Positions 43,465-51,859 of a DNA stretch of 64,000 nt are shown here, one piece after another. Position 1 is the first letter of the stretch, and every line of letters starts with the position of its first letter. The DNA lies in NCBI RefSeq assembly GCF_028622875.1, contig NZ_CP117709.1, positions 7,071,001-7,135,000 of the forward strand, in the 5' to 3' direction. The stretch comes from Streptomyces sp. MMBL 11-1 (GTDB lineage: Bacteria > Actinomycetota > Actinomycetes > Streptomycetales > Streptomycetaceae). Under the pieces are notes generated by a model. The model had not been told where the DNA came from. It made no database searches and saw only the letters and a program-made list of their open reading frames with translations. A program made the position numbers and the translations under genes.

Positions 43465-44333
43465 CCCTCCACCTCGGATACGGCACCAACGGGCTCACCG
43501 ACCTGCGCATCGACGACGCCCTCGGCCTGCTCGCCGACCTCGGCTACGAGGGCGTCGGCCTGACCCTCGACCACATGCATCTCGACCCCATGGCCCCGGA
43601 CCTCGCCGAGCGCACCCGGCAGGTCCGGCGCAGGCTCACCTCCCTCGGGCTCCGGGTCACCATGGAGACCGGCGCCCGCTACGTCCTCGACCCCCGCCGC
43701 AAACACGGCCCCTCCCTCCTCGACCCGGACCCCGACGCCCGGGCCGCCCGCACCGCCCTGCTGGTCCGCGCCGTCGACGTCGCCGCCGAACTCGGCGCGC
43801 ACGCCGTCCACTGCTTCAGCGGCATCACCCCGCCCGGCACCTCGCCGGACACCGCGTGGCAGCGGCTCACCGAAGCGATCGCCCCCGTCCTCGAAGCCGC
43901 CGACCGGTCCGGCATCCCTCTCGCCATCGAGCCCGAACCCGGTCACCTCCTCGCCACCCTCGCCGACTTCCACCACCTGCGCGGCCTCCTCGGCGACCCG
44001 GGACCGCTCGGCCTCACCCTCGACATCGGCCACTGCCAGTGTCTGGAGGACGCGACGCCCCTGGAGTGCGTCAAGGAGTCCGCCCCCTGGCTCCGGCACG
44101 TCCAGATCGAGGACATGCGGCGCGGAGTCCACGAGCACCTCCCGTTCGGCGAGGGGGAGATCGACTTCCCGCCCGTGCTCGCCGCCCTGGCCGCATCGGA
44201 CTACCGGGGCCTCACCGTCGTCGAGCTGCCCCGCCACTCCCACGCGGGGCCCGAGCTGGCCCGCACGTCGATCGACTTCCTGCGCGACGCCATGACACGC
44301 GGCACCGCGCCCCAGGGAGCCGCCTCGTGCTGA
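43461..44333 (+). CDS. TIM-barrel sugar phosphate isomerase/epimerase in the ebo-type cluster
   Basis: The product is 290 residues, ATGA overlap with the prenyltransferase. It starts MTLHLGYGTNGLTDLRIDDALGLLADLGYEGVGLTLDHMHLDPMAP. Metal-ligand positions of the xylose-isomerase-like barrel appear in PLAIEPEPGHLLATL (Glu), LTLDIGHCQCLE (Asp-x-x-His), LRHVQIEDM and GLTVVELPRHSH (Glu). The substrate is unknown. It is tightly packed in a seven-gene operon with EboA and EboE homologues, so it likely handles the same sugar- or cyclitol-derived metabolite. Confidence 0.92.
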   Translation: MTLHLGYGTNGLTDLRIDDALGLLADLGYEGVGLTLDHMHLDPMAPDLAERTRQVRRRLTSLGLRVTMETGARYVLDPRRKHGPSLLDPDPDARAARTALLVRAVDVAAELGAHAVHCFSGITPPGTSPDTAWQRLTEAIAPVLEAADRSGIPLAIEPEPGHLLATLADFHHLRGLLGDPGPLGLTLDIGHCQCLEDATPLECVKESAPWLRHVQIEDMRRGVHEHLPFGEGEIDFPPVLAALAASDYRGLTVVELPRHSHAGPELARTSIDFLRDAMTRGTAPQGAASC

Positions 44334-45016
44334 AGTCCCGCGAGGAACTCGACGCCGAACTCGGCGGGGCCGCCAGGGCCTGGCTCGACGAGGCCCTGGC
44401 CGAGGCCGCCCACGACGCGGCCACGCCCCACGCCCCCGGCCGGGCGGCGACCGGCCCGTACACCTCCCCGCCGTGGGAGCTGCGCTACGCCGCCGCCGGC
44501 CGGCACTGCGGACCGGAGCACGCCGACTCCGTACGCTCCCTCCTGCTCGTCGAGGCACGCGCCACGCCGCCCTCCGTCACCCGGCTCTACGAACAGGGCA
44601 CCGCCGCCGAACGCCGCGCCGTCCTGCTCACCCTGCACCGCCTCGACCTCGGCTCCACCGCGCTCCCGCTCGTCGAGGACGCGCTGCGCGCCAACGACAC
44701 CCGGCTGGTCGCCGCCGCCGTCGGCCCCTACGCCGCCGAGCACCTGGACGCCCATGCCTGGCGGCACGCCGTACTGAAGTGCCTGTTCACCCACGTGCCG
44801 GTCGCGGCCGTCGCCCGGCTCGGCGACCGGGCCCGCGGGGACGCCGAACTGGCGCGCATGCTCAGCGACTTCGCCGCCGAACGCACCGCCGCCGGCCGCG
44901 ATGTCCCCGAAGACCTGCGCACGGTTCTCGCTCTCACCGCCCCGGCCGGCGAGGGCGAGAACCAGGCCCCGCCGACCGCAGCTCCCGCAGCCCCCGCCCC
45001 CACGGAGGAGTCCTGA
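44327..45016 (+). CDS. eboA: EboA domain protein
   Basis: The product is 229 residues from the GTG at 44327, which has GGGAG 7 bases upstream and overlaps the preceding gene by 7 bases. It is mostly helical with repeated Arg/Leu helices: ELRYAAAGRHCGP, VTRLYEQGTAAERRAVLLTLHRLDLGSTALPLVEDALRANDTRLVAAAVGPYAAEHLDAHAWRHAVLKCLFTHVPV. This HEAT-like helical pattern fits EboA, the marker of ebo clusters, whose biochemical role is unknown. Residues after about 200 are Pro/Ala/Glu-rich. Confidence 0.85.
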   Translation: MLKSREELDAELGGAARAWLDEALAEAAHDAATPHAPGRAATGPYTSPPWELRYAAAGRHCGPEHADSVRSLLLVEARATPPSVTRLYEQGTAAERRAVLLTLHRLDLGSTALPLVEDALRANDTRLVAAAVGPYAAEHLDAHAWRHAVLKCLFTHVPVAAVARLGDRARGDAELARMLSDFAAERTAAGRDVPEDLRTVLALTAPAGEGENQAPPTAAPAAPAPTEES

Positions 45017-45864
45017 TGCGCATCTTCGACCCCCACATCCACATGACCTCCCGCACCACCGACGACTACCAGGCGATGTACGACGCGGGCGTCCGCGCGC
45101 TCGTCGAACCCTCCTTCTGGCTCGGCCAGCCCCGCACCTCACCCGCCAGCTTCTTCGACTACTTCGACGCGCTCCTCGGCTGGGAGCCCTTCCGCGCCTC
45201 CCAGTACGGCATCGCGCACCACTGCACGCTCGCCCTCAACCCCAAGGAGGCGAACGACCCCCGCTGCACCCCAGTCCTGGACGCGCTGCCCCGCTACCTC
45301 GAAAAGGACGGGGTCGTCGCCGTCGGCGAGATCGGCTACGACTCCATGACCCCCGCCGAGGACCACGCCCTGGCGGCCCAGCTCCAGCTCGCCGCCGACC
45401 ACGGGCTGCCCGCCCTCGTCCACACCCCGCACCGCGACAAGCTCGCCGGTCTGCACCGCACCATCGACGTCATCCGCGAATCGAACCTCCCCCCGGAGCA
45501 CGTCCTCCTCGACCACCTCAACGAGACAACGGTAAAGGCCGCCACCGACAGCGGCTGCTGGGCCGGATTCTCCATCTACCCGGACACCAAGATGGACGAG
45601 GACCGGATGGTCACCATCCTCCGGAACCACGGCACCGAGAAGATGATCGTCAACTCGGCCGCCGACTGGGGAAAGAGCGACCCCCTCAAGACCCGCAAGG
45701 TCGCCGACGCCATGCTGAAGGCCGGCTTCACCGAGGACGACGTCGACCAGGTCCTGTGGCGCAACCCGGTCGCGTTCTACGGTCAGAGCGGCCGCCTCCA
45801 GCTGGACGTCGCCGCCCCCGATCCACTCCACGAGGGCAACTCCATCCTGCGCGGCGGGGAGTGA
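45016..45864 (+). CDS. TatD family hydrolase (EboB-like)
   Basis: The product is 282 residues; TGATG one-base overlap with eboA and GGAGGAG upstream. The metal-dependent amidohydrolase signature MRIFDPHIHM (H-x-H) opens the protein. Further ligands are in VGEIGYDS (Glu), LPALVHTPHRDK (His), VLLDHLNE (His) and IVNSAADWGKSDP (final Asp). TatD relatives act as nucleases or phosphoesterases; ebo-type TatD proteins form their own branch. Length and motifs are intact. Confidence 0.93.
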   Translation: MRIFDPHIHMTSRTTDDYQAMYDAGVRALVEPSFWLGQPRTSPASFFDYFDALLGWEPFRASQYGIAHHCTLALNPKEANDPRCTPVLDALPRYLEKDGVVAVGEIGYDSMTPAEDHALAAQLQLAADHGLPALVHTPHRDKLAGLHRTIDVIRESNLPPEHVLLDHLNETTVKAATDSGCWAGFSIYPDTKMDEDRMVTILRNHGTEKMIVNSAADWGKSDPLKTRKVADAMLKAGFTEDDVDQVLWRNPVAFYGQSGRLQLDVAAPDPLHEGNSILRGGE

Positions 45865-45871
45865 GGCGGGC

Positions 45872-47047
45872 ATGCGCTTCCGCCACCCGGACGGCTCCAC
45901 CGTCCACCTCGCCTACTGCACCAACGTCCACCCCGCCGAAACCCTCGGCGGCGTCCGCGCCCAGCTCCGCGACCACTGCGAACCCGTCCGCCGCCGACTC
46001 GGCCGGGACCGGCTCGGCATCGGCCTCTGGCTCGCCCGGGACGCGGCCCGCGCCCTGATCAACGACCCCGCCGAACTCCGCGCGCTGCGCGCCGAACTCG
46101 ACAGCCGCGGCCTTGAAGTGGTCACCCTCAACGGCTTCCCGTACGAAGGATTCGGCGCCGACGAGGTCAAGTACCGGGTCTACCGGCCGGACTGGACCGA
46201 ACCCGACCGCCTCGCCCACACCACCGACCTCGCCCGCCTCCTGGCCGCCCTGCTCCCGGACGACACCACCGAGGGCACCATCTCCACCCTGCCGCTCGCC
46301 TGGCGCACCCCCTACGACGCCGACCCCGAGGCGGCCCGCGCCGCCCGCGCCGCCCTCACCACGCTCGCCCAGCGCCTCGACGCACTGGCCGAACTGACCG
46401 GCAAGTCCATCCGCGTCGGCCTCGAACCGGAACCGGGCTGCACGGTCGAGACCACCGCCGACGCCATCGCCCCGCTCAGGGACGTGGCCCACGACCGGAT
46501 CGGCATCTGCGTCGACACCTGCCACCTCGCCACCTCCTTCGAGGACCCCGGCACCGCACTCGACGCGCTGACCGCCGCCGGCATCCGCGTCGTCAAGTCC
46601 CAGCTCTCCGCCGCCCTGCACGCCGACCACCCCCACCTGCCCGAGGTCCGCACCGCGCTCGCGGCCTTCGCCGAACCCCGCTTCCTGCACCAGACCCGCA
46701 CGAGCACCGCCGCCGGGCTGCGCGGCACCGACGACCTGGACGAAGCCGTCGCCGGCCGGGCGCTCCCCGACAGCACGCCCTGGCGCGCCCACTTCCACGT
46801 ACCGCTCCACGCACCCCCGGCGCCCCCGCTGACCTCGACGCTCCCCGTGCTCCGCGACACGCTCACCCGGCTCGTCGGCGGACCCGTGCCCCTGACCCGC
46901 CACCTGGAGGTCGAGACGTACACCTGGCAGGCGCTGCCCGCCGAACTGCGCCCCCGCACCCGCACCCAGCTCGCCGACGGCATCGCCGCCGAACTCACGC
47001 TCGCCCGCGACCTCCTGGTCGACCTCGGCCTCAAGGAACTGCCATGA
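45872..47047 (+). CDS. eboE: Metabolite traffic protein EboE
   Basis: The product is 391 residues. It begins MRFRHPDGSTVHLAYCTNVHPAETLGGVRAQLRDHCEPVRRRLG, the hallmark start of EboE. TIM-barrel metal positions are visible in LEVVTLNGFPYEGFG, RVGLEPEPGCTVETTADAI (Glu), RIGICVDTCHLATSFEDP (Asp-x-x-His) and VVKSQLSAALHAD. EboE belongs to the xylose-isomerase-like barrel group; genetic work in cyanobacteria links ebo genes to moving a scytonemin precursor to the periplasm. The stop overlaps the next gene by 4 bases. Confidence 0.92.
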   Translation: MRFRHPDGSTVHLAYCTNVHPAETLGGVRAQLRDHCEPVRRRLGRDRLGIGLWLARDAARALINDPAELRALRAELDSRGLEVVTLNGFPYEGFGADEVKYRVYRPDWTEPDRLAHTTDLARLLAALLPDDTTEGTISTLPLAWRTPYDADPEAARAARAALTTLAQRLDALAELTGKSIRVGLEPEPGCTVETTADAIAPLRDVAHDRIGICVDTCHLATSFEDPGTALDALTAAGIRVVKSQLSAALHADHPHLPEVRTALAAFAEPRFLHQTRTSTAAGLRGTDDLDEAVAGRALPDSTPWRAHFHVPLHAPPAPPLTSTLPVLRDTLTRLVGGPVPLTRHLEVETYTWQALPAELRPRTRTQLADGIAAELTLARDLLVDLGLKELP

Positions 47048-48438
47048 CCGACGAAGCCGCCCCCGGCCCCACCCCCCTCCTGGTCCTCGACGTCGTCGGC
47101 CTCACCCCGCAGCTCCTGGCCCACATGCCGAACCTCCGGGCCATGGGGGAGCAGGGGGCGAAAGCACCGCTCTCCACCGTCCTGCCGGCCGTCACCTGCG
47201 CCGCCCAGTCCACCTTCCTCACCGGCGCCATGCCCGCCGAACACGGCATCGTCGCCAACGGCTGGTACTTCCGCGAGCTCGGCGACGTCCTGCTGTGGCG
47301 CCAGCACAACGGGCTCGTCGCGGGCGACAGACTCTGGGACGCGGCCCGCCGCGCCCACCCCGGCTACACCGTCGCCAACATCTGCTGGTGGTACGCGATG
47401 GGAGCCGACACCGACTGGACGGTCACCCCGCGCCCCGTCTACTACGCCGACGGCCGCAAGGAACCCGACTGCTACACCCGGCCCCCCGCCCTGCACGACG
47501 AACTGACCGACAAGCTCGGCACGTTCCCCCTCTTCCACTTCTGGGGGCCCGGCGCCGACCTCGTCTCCTCCCAGTGGATCATCGACGCCACCCGGCACAT
47601 CATCGCCACCCGCACCCCCGACCTCGCCCTCTGCTACCTGCCCCACCTCGACTACGACCTCCAGCGCTACGGCCCCGACGACCCCCGCTCCCATCGGGCC
47701 GCCGCCGACCTCGACCGGGCCATGGCCCCGCTGCTGGCCGACGCCCGCGCCGAGGGGCGTACCGTCGTCGCGCTCTCCGAATACGGCATCACCCGCGTCG
47801 ACCGCCCCGTCGACATCAACCGCGCCCTGCGCCGGGCGGGCCTCCTGGAGGTCCACACCCAGGACGGCATGGAATACCTGGACCCGATGACCTCCCGGGC
47901 CTTCGCCGTCGCCGACCACCAGATCGCGCACATCTACGTACGCCGCCCCGAGGACCTGGAGGCGACCCGGGCGGCCCTCGCGGACCTGCCGGGCATCGAG
48001 CAGCTCCTCGACGACGAGGGCAAGAAGGCGCACCACCTGGACCACCCCCGCTCCGGCGAACTGGTCGCCGTCGCGGAGAAGGACGCCTGGTTCACGTACT
48101 ACTACTGGCTCGACGACGCCCGCGCCCCCGACTTCGCCCAGCTCGTCGAGATCCACCGCAAACCCGGCTACGACCCCGTCGAGCTGTTCATGGACCCCCA
48201 GGACCCCTACGTCCGGGTCAAGGCCGTCTCGGCGGTCGCCCGCAAGAAGCTCGGCCTGCGCTACCGCATGGCGGTCGTCCCCCTGGACCCCTCACCTGTT
48301 CGCGGCAGCCACGGCCGCCTCCCCGAGAGCGACGACGAAGGTCCGCTCATCCTCTGCTCCACCCCCCACGCATTCACCGAACGGGTCAGGGCCACCGAAG
48401 TGAAGTCCCTGCTCCTCCAGCTTGCCGGACTGCACTGA
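47044..48438 (+). CDS. Nucleotide pyrophosphatase/phosphodiesterase family protein (EboF-like)
   Basis: The product is 464 residues of alkaline-phosphatase superfamily type: PLLVLDVVGLTPQLLAHMPNLRAM (metal Asp), VLPAVTCAAQSTFLTGAMPAEHGIVANGW (Thr nucleophile), LCYLPHLDYDLQRYGPDD and VVALSEYGITRVDRPVDINRAL, then VADHQIAHIYV. Such proteins cleave phosphodiester or pyrophosphate links. In cyanobacterial ebo clusters this gene is EboF. It is the last gene of the ebo-type operon here and overlaps EboE by 4 bases. Confidence 0.92.
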   Translation: MTDEAAPGPTPLLVLDVVGLTPQLLAHMPNLRAMGEQGAKAPLSTVLPAVTCAAQSTFLTGAMPAEHGIVANGWYFRELGDVLLWRQHNGLVAGDRLWDAARRAHPGYTVANICWWYAMGADTDWTVTPRPVYYADGRKEPDCYTRPPALHDELTDKLGTFPLFHFWGPGADLVSSQWIIDATRHIIATRTPDLALCYLPHLDYDLQRYGPDDPRSHRAAADLDRAMAPLLADARAEGRTVVALSEYGITRVDRPVDINRALRRAGLLEVHTQDGMEYLDPMTSRAFAVADHQIAHIYVRRPEDLEATRAALADLPGIEQLLDDEGKKAHHLDHPRSGELVAVAEKDAWFTYYYWLDDARAPDFAQLVEIHRKPGYDPVELFMDPQDPYVRVKAVSAVARKKLGLRYRMAVVPLDPSPVRGSHGRLPESDDEGPLILCSTPHAFTERVRATEVKSLLLQLAGLH

Positions 48439-48518
48439 CATTCCCCGTCACGCACCCGGCACCGCACCACTCCACCCCGTAACCCACCCCGTCAGGTCAC
48501 CAAGGGAGTCACGCGAAC

Positions 48519-49595
48519 ATGAGCCGCACCTCCAAGGACACCGAACTCGCCCGCAGACTGAGCCGCCGCAACATCCTCGGTGTCGCCGCCGGAGCCACCG
48601 CCGCCACGATCATCGGCACGGCGAGCGCCCAGGCCGACAGCCGCGACCGCGGCCAGGGACACGGCAAGGGCCACGGTCACGGCCACGGCCACGGCAAGGG
48701 CAAGCCCGTCCTGCCGCCCGGCCGCCTCGGCATCCAGCTCTACAGCCTCCGCGACCAGATCTCCACCCTCGGCTTCGCCCCCGTCTTCGCCGAACTGGAG
48801 AAGTACGGCTACGACGAGATCGAGCTCGCGGGCTACACCCAGGGCTCGGCCGGCCCCATCACCCTGGCCCGGCTCAAGCGGCTGGCCCGGGACCACGGCC
48901 TCAACCCGATCGGCAGCCACGTCGGCTACTACGACGACAACAACCCCGGCGCCTACACCTTCGCCCAGAACCTGGAAAAGGTCCTGGACGACGCCCAGGC
49001 CCTCGGCCTCAAGCACATCGGCACGGCATCGGGCCCGTTCCGCTACGGCTCCACGGTGGACGGCTGGAAGCGGGCGGCCGAGGACTTCAACACCTACGGG
49101 GCGGCCGCCCGCAAGCGCGGCATGAAGTTCTACCAGCACAACCACGCCGAGGAGTTCTCCTTCGCGACCGACAAGCCGAACGTGCGCCTCTACGACGTCC
49201 TGCTCGCCGAGACCGACCCGGACCTCGTCTACCTGGAGCTGGACATCTACTGGGCCTACTGCGCCCAGTTCCGCTTCAGCAAGCGCGCGGACGGCAGCCC
49301 GGCCCCGCTCGACCCGCTGAAGTACGTCCTGAAGCACCCGAACCGCTACCCGCTCTTCCACGTCAAGGACGGGGTCCGCGACGAGACGACCCGCGACGGT
49401 TACCGCATGTCGGACGTGGGCGACGGGGACATCGACTACAGGACGTTCCTGTCCAAGGTCACCCAGCGCACCCACCACGGCCGGAGCTACCACCACTGGC
49501 AGGCGGAGCACGACAACCCGGTCGATTCGCTCGCGTTCGCCCGCAAGTCGAGCGAGCACCTGCACGCGCTGCGTGAGGGCCGCTGCGGCGACTGA
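48519..49595 (+). CDS. Tat-exported TIM-barrel isomerase/epimerase-like protein
   Basis: The product is 358 residues with AGGGAG 9 bases upstream. The N-terminus ARRLSRRNILGVAAGATAATIIGTASA is a twin-arginine signal (S-R-R-N-I-L), and a Gly/His/Lys-rich stretch (HGKGHGHGHGHGKGK, about 51-65) follows. The barrel begins at RLGIQLYSLRDQISTLGFAPVFAELEKYGYDEIELAGYTQ. Metal residues are in FYQHNHAEEFS (His/Glu), LVYLELDIYWAYCAQ (Asp region), LFHVKDGVRDE and WQAEHDNP. Export as a folded, cofactor-containing enzyme fits Tat. It lies after the ebo-type operon, perhaps acting on the same exported metabolite. Confidence 0.92.
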   Translation: MSRTSKDTELARRLSRRNILGVAAGATAATIIGTASAQADSRDRGQGHGKGHGHGHGHGKGKPVLPPGRLGIQLYSLRDQISTLGFAPVFAELEKYGYDEIELAGYTQGSAGPITLARLKRLARDHGLNPIGSHVGYYDDNNPGAYTFAQNLEKVLDDAQALGLKHIGTASGPFRYGSTVDGWKRAAEDFNTYGAAARKRGMKFYQHNHAEEFSFATDKPNVRLYDVLLAETDPDLVYLELDIYWAYCAQFRFSKRADGSPAPLDPLKYVLKHPNRYPLFHVKDGVRDETTRDGYRMSDVGDGDIDYRTFLSKVTQRTHHGRSYHHWQAEHDNPVDSLAFARKSSEHLHALREGRCGD

Positions 49596-49626
49596 CCCGA
49601 GGGCCGCCGCGGCGACCGAGGTACGG

Positions 49627-49663
49627 GGCCGGGCCCGCCGGAACCACTCCGGCGGGCCCGGCC
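49627..49663. terminator. Strong 16-base-pair hairpin between convergent genes
   Basis: Arms 49627-49642 and 49648-49663 (core GGCCGGGCCCGCCGGA) are fully complementary with a 5-base loop ACCAC, between stops at 49595 (+) and 49691 (-). It is a probable bidirectional terminator. Confidence 0.88.
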
Positions 49664-49690
49664 TCCGCCCTGCTCACGGCTCCAGGGCCA

Positions 49691-50995
49691 CTACCCGATG
49701 CCCTGCCGGTCCGGAAGCAGGGCGAACTCCCGGTCGGCGGCCACCGGCACGTTCCGCTCCACGGTCTGCACGAGCAGCTCACGGTGCCTGAGCAGCGCCT
49801 TCCTCCGGTCCTCCGGGGCGAGCAGCAGCAGGTCGTCCAGTGCCGCCATGAGCCGGCGCGTCACCTGGGGGCTGCCGGCGACACACCACCGGATCTCCTC
49901 GAAGGCGAGGTCGACCAGGTCGTCCCACCCCGGGCCGTCCTGCACCAGGCGGACCCGCCCGTCCCGGTCCCGGTGGTGGACGGCGCCGAGCGGCAGGTGC
50001 GCCACGGCCGCCAGGAACTGCACGATCCGGTCCAGGCACTGCACGGCGGTGGTCGGATCGTTCACGGACGCCGACAGGGCCCGCAGGGCGATGTCCGCGA
50101 GCTGACGCAACCCGAACGCCAGATCCTGGTGCAGGGTCCGCTCCACCGAGACGGAGACCGTGTACCGCAGGCGGCGCGGAGGGGGCGCGGACCCGCCGTG
50201 GACGGCGAGCACCGGCGTCCCCGGCACCACGAAGTCCCCGATGCGTGGAATGAGCCGCAGCACGACGTCCTGCCGCCGCGCGGCCCGGACCAGCCGCGCG
50301 GTGTTGACGTCCCGCAGCACCCCGGCCCGCCCCTCGTGCAGCACCCGCGCGGTCTCCGGCCCCGGCCCGCCCTCCTCCCGCGGCCCCCTCGGCATCCGGT
50401 CCAGCACCCGGAACGAGTCGCGCGCGATCCTGTCCACGACCGGCCCCACCTGCATCAGCCGCAGTGTCGCGCTCACATAGACGACGAAGAGCAGCAGGCT
50501 CAGCCCGAGCATCACCAGGATGAGCAGGCTCTGCACCAACGGGACCGAGACCACCCGGCGCGGATCGCTCTCGCTCTCGTACGAGGAGAGCACCAGCAGC
50601 GAGAAGAGGAACGTCGCCAGGAACACCGTCAGTGTGAGCTTGCTGATCCGGCTCCTGACGAAGATCCGCACCACCCGGGGCGTCAGCTGGCCGCTCGCCA
50701 TCTGCACCGCGACCAGCGAGATGCTGAACACGACGCCGATGAAGGTCATCATCGCCGAGCTGATCGTGGTGACGATCGTCTTCGCGTCCTGGGAGAACGC
50801 CATCAGCCGGCCCAGCTCGTCGTACGCCCCCTCCCGCTGGAGCAGCGCGACGATCGCGTCGTCCAGTTCGGTGGCGAGCAGCCACAGCACGAACACGCAG
50901 ACGAACCCCATGATCGGAGCGGACCAGAAGGTGTCGCGCAGGTGCTCGCGCAGAGGGGACAGCGGGCGGGGCCGGCGATAGCCGCGATCACTCAT
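49691..50995 (-). CDS. DUF2254 membrane protein
   Basis: The product is 434 residues from the ATG at 50993-50995. Four hydrophobic segments lie in the first 190 residues (IMGFVCVFVLWLLATEL; MMTFIGVVFSISLVAVQMASGQLTPRV; LTLTVFLATFLFSLLVLSS; SLLILVMLGLSLLLFVVYVSATLRLMQ). The cytosolic or external remainder contains TARLVRAARRQDVVLRLIPRIGDFVVPGTPVLAVHG and DLAFGLRQLADIALRALSASVNDPTTAVQCLDRI, the DUF2254 signature. Function is unknown. It is convergent with the Tat-exported barrel and ends at the shared hairpin. Confidence 0.93.
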   Translation of the reverse strand: MSDRGYRRPRPLSPLREHLRDTFWSAPIMGFVCVFVLWLLATELDDAIVALLQREGAYDELGRLMAFSQDAKTIVTTISSAMMTFIGVVFSISLVAVQMASGQLTPRVVRIFVRSRISKLTLTVFLATFLFSLLVLSSYESESDPRRVVSVPLVQSLLILVMLGLSLLLFVVYVSATLRLMQVGPVVDRIARDSFRVLDRMPRGPREEGGPGPETARVLHEGRAGVLRDVNTARLVRAARRQDVVLRLIPRIGDFVVPGTPVLAVHGGSAPPPRRLRYTVSVSVERTLHQDLAFGLRQLADIALRALSASVNDPTTAVQCLDRIVQFLAAVAHLPLGAVHHRDRDGRVRLVQDGPGWDDLVDLAFEEIRWCVAGSPQVTRRLMAALDDLLLLAPEDRRKALLRHRELLVQTVERNVPVAADREFALLPDRQGIG

Positions 50996-51159
50996 GGACG
51001 CGAAGGTAGCCCCGGCACGTCCGAGGACCGGGGAGGCCGAGGTCCCACCGGCACGCCGCACCGCACTGACCACCGGATATGCGGGTGAAGGGCGCGCCGA
51101 ACCCCTGGTATTGTTTTCCATGTCGCCGCGGGAAACACACCGCGAACGGCAGACACCTT

Positions 51160-51247
51160 GTCCGGGTGGCGGAATGGCAGACGCGCTAGCTTGAGGTGCT
51201 AGTGCCCTTTATCGGGCGTGGGGGTTCAAGTCCCCCCTCGGACACCA
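51160..51247 (+). tRNA. tRNA-Leu (GAG)
   Basis: A class II tRNA of 88 bases with CCA encoded (51245-51247). The acceptor stem GTCCGGG pairs with CTCGGAC (with one G-T). The anticodon stem TAGC/GCTA encloses loop TTGAGGT, giving anticodon GAG. A long variable arm (TGCCCTTTATCGGGC) and the T arm GGGGGTTCAAGTCCCCC (one-base shift) are present. The D arm holds GGCGGAATGGCAGACGC. tRNA-Leu genes can be phage attachment sites, but no repeated 3' end is seen. Confidence 0.97.
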
Positions 51248-51435
51248 GCGAAGACCCCAGTTCATCTGGGGTCTTTTGCGTTGTGCCCCTGCGCATCCCG
51301 TGTCCCCGCCACGCCGGTCTGACGTAACGGTGGGCGCGTGTGTGCGGTGCGTGATCACTGCCCGTGGCTGACCGGGTCCTTCTCGGCGCCCATCCACACA
51401 CTCGACAGGACTTGTCGGTGTCAGCGCACTGGAAC
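51248..51435. other. Intergenic region after tRNA-Leu
   Basis: CCCCAGTTCATCTGGGGTCTTTTGCGTT begins 8 bases after the CCA end: GACCCCAG and CTGGGGTC pair around TTCAT, followed by TTTT. This is a good terminator for the tRNA at about 51254-51278. The rest shows no gene. Confidence 0.7.
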
Positions 51436-51711
51436 ATGGTTCATCGCGGAAAAGGGGGTACTCGCATCCACCGACCCGTACGGGACGACCGAGGAGGAAC
51501 ACTGAGTGACTTCGACGGTGGAAACCGTCCGCACGATGATGCGGCCGCGGCCGTGCAGCGGACGGCGCGAGCGAGAGCCGGCGAGGGCGCCGAGCCGGTG
51601 GGTGAGAAGGCGACGGACGTCGTCGGCACCGCCGGGCAGCACGCGGGCGAGAAGGCCGGCGAGGCCTCCGCCCGGGACGTGCGCGACCAGTCGGGCCGCC
51701 GGCCGGGCTGA
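51436..51711 (+). CDS. Possible small LEA-like or CsbD-like protein, start uncertain
   Basis: The frame ends with a Lys/Glu/Ala/Gly-rich helix: VGEKATDVVGTAGQHAGEKAGEASARDVRDQSGRRPG. Similar repeats of A-x-x-A-x-E-K-A occur in small Streptomyces stress-type proteins next to YihY genes. A good ribosome site (GAGGAGG at 51491) lies before a GTG at 51506, but that GTG is in another frame. The in-frame starts are an ATG at 51436 and CTG at 51502. It may be a shortened or frameshifted remnant of a longer protein; support is moderate. Confidence 0.35.
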   Translation: MVHRGKGGTRIHRPVRDDRGGTLSDFDGGNRPHDDAAAAVQRTARARAGEGAEPVGEKATDVVGTAGQHAGEKAGEASARDVRDQSGRRPG

Positions 51712-51859
51712 GTGCCCACGCCGGGGGAGGGGCGTTCGCCGCGCCTTCACCCGAACGTGGCCCACCCGTCGTGCGAAGCCGCCCGTTCCCGGACAGTCCG
51801 CGCGCCGCGCACGCGTGATCGTCGCGCGGCGCTCCTCCGCATGAGTGGGGTGCACCTCG

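Noticed and set aside
51160..51247. tRNA-Leu as an integration site for a mobile element
   Set aside because: No repeat of the tRNA 3' end and no integrase gene seen within the window.
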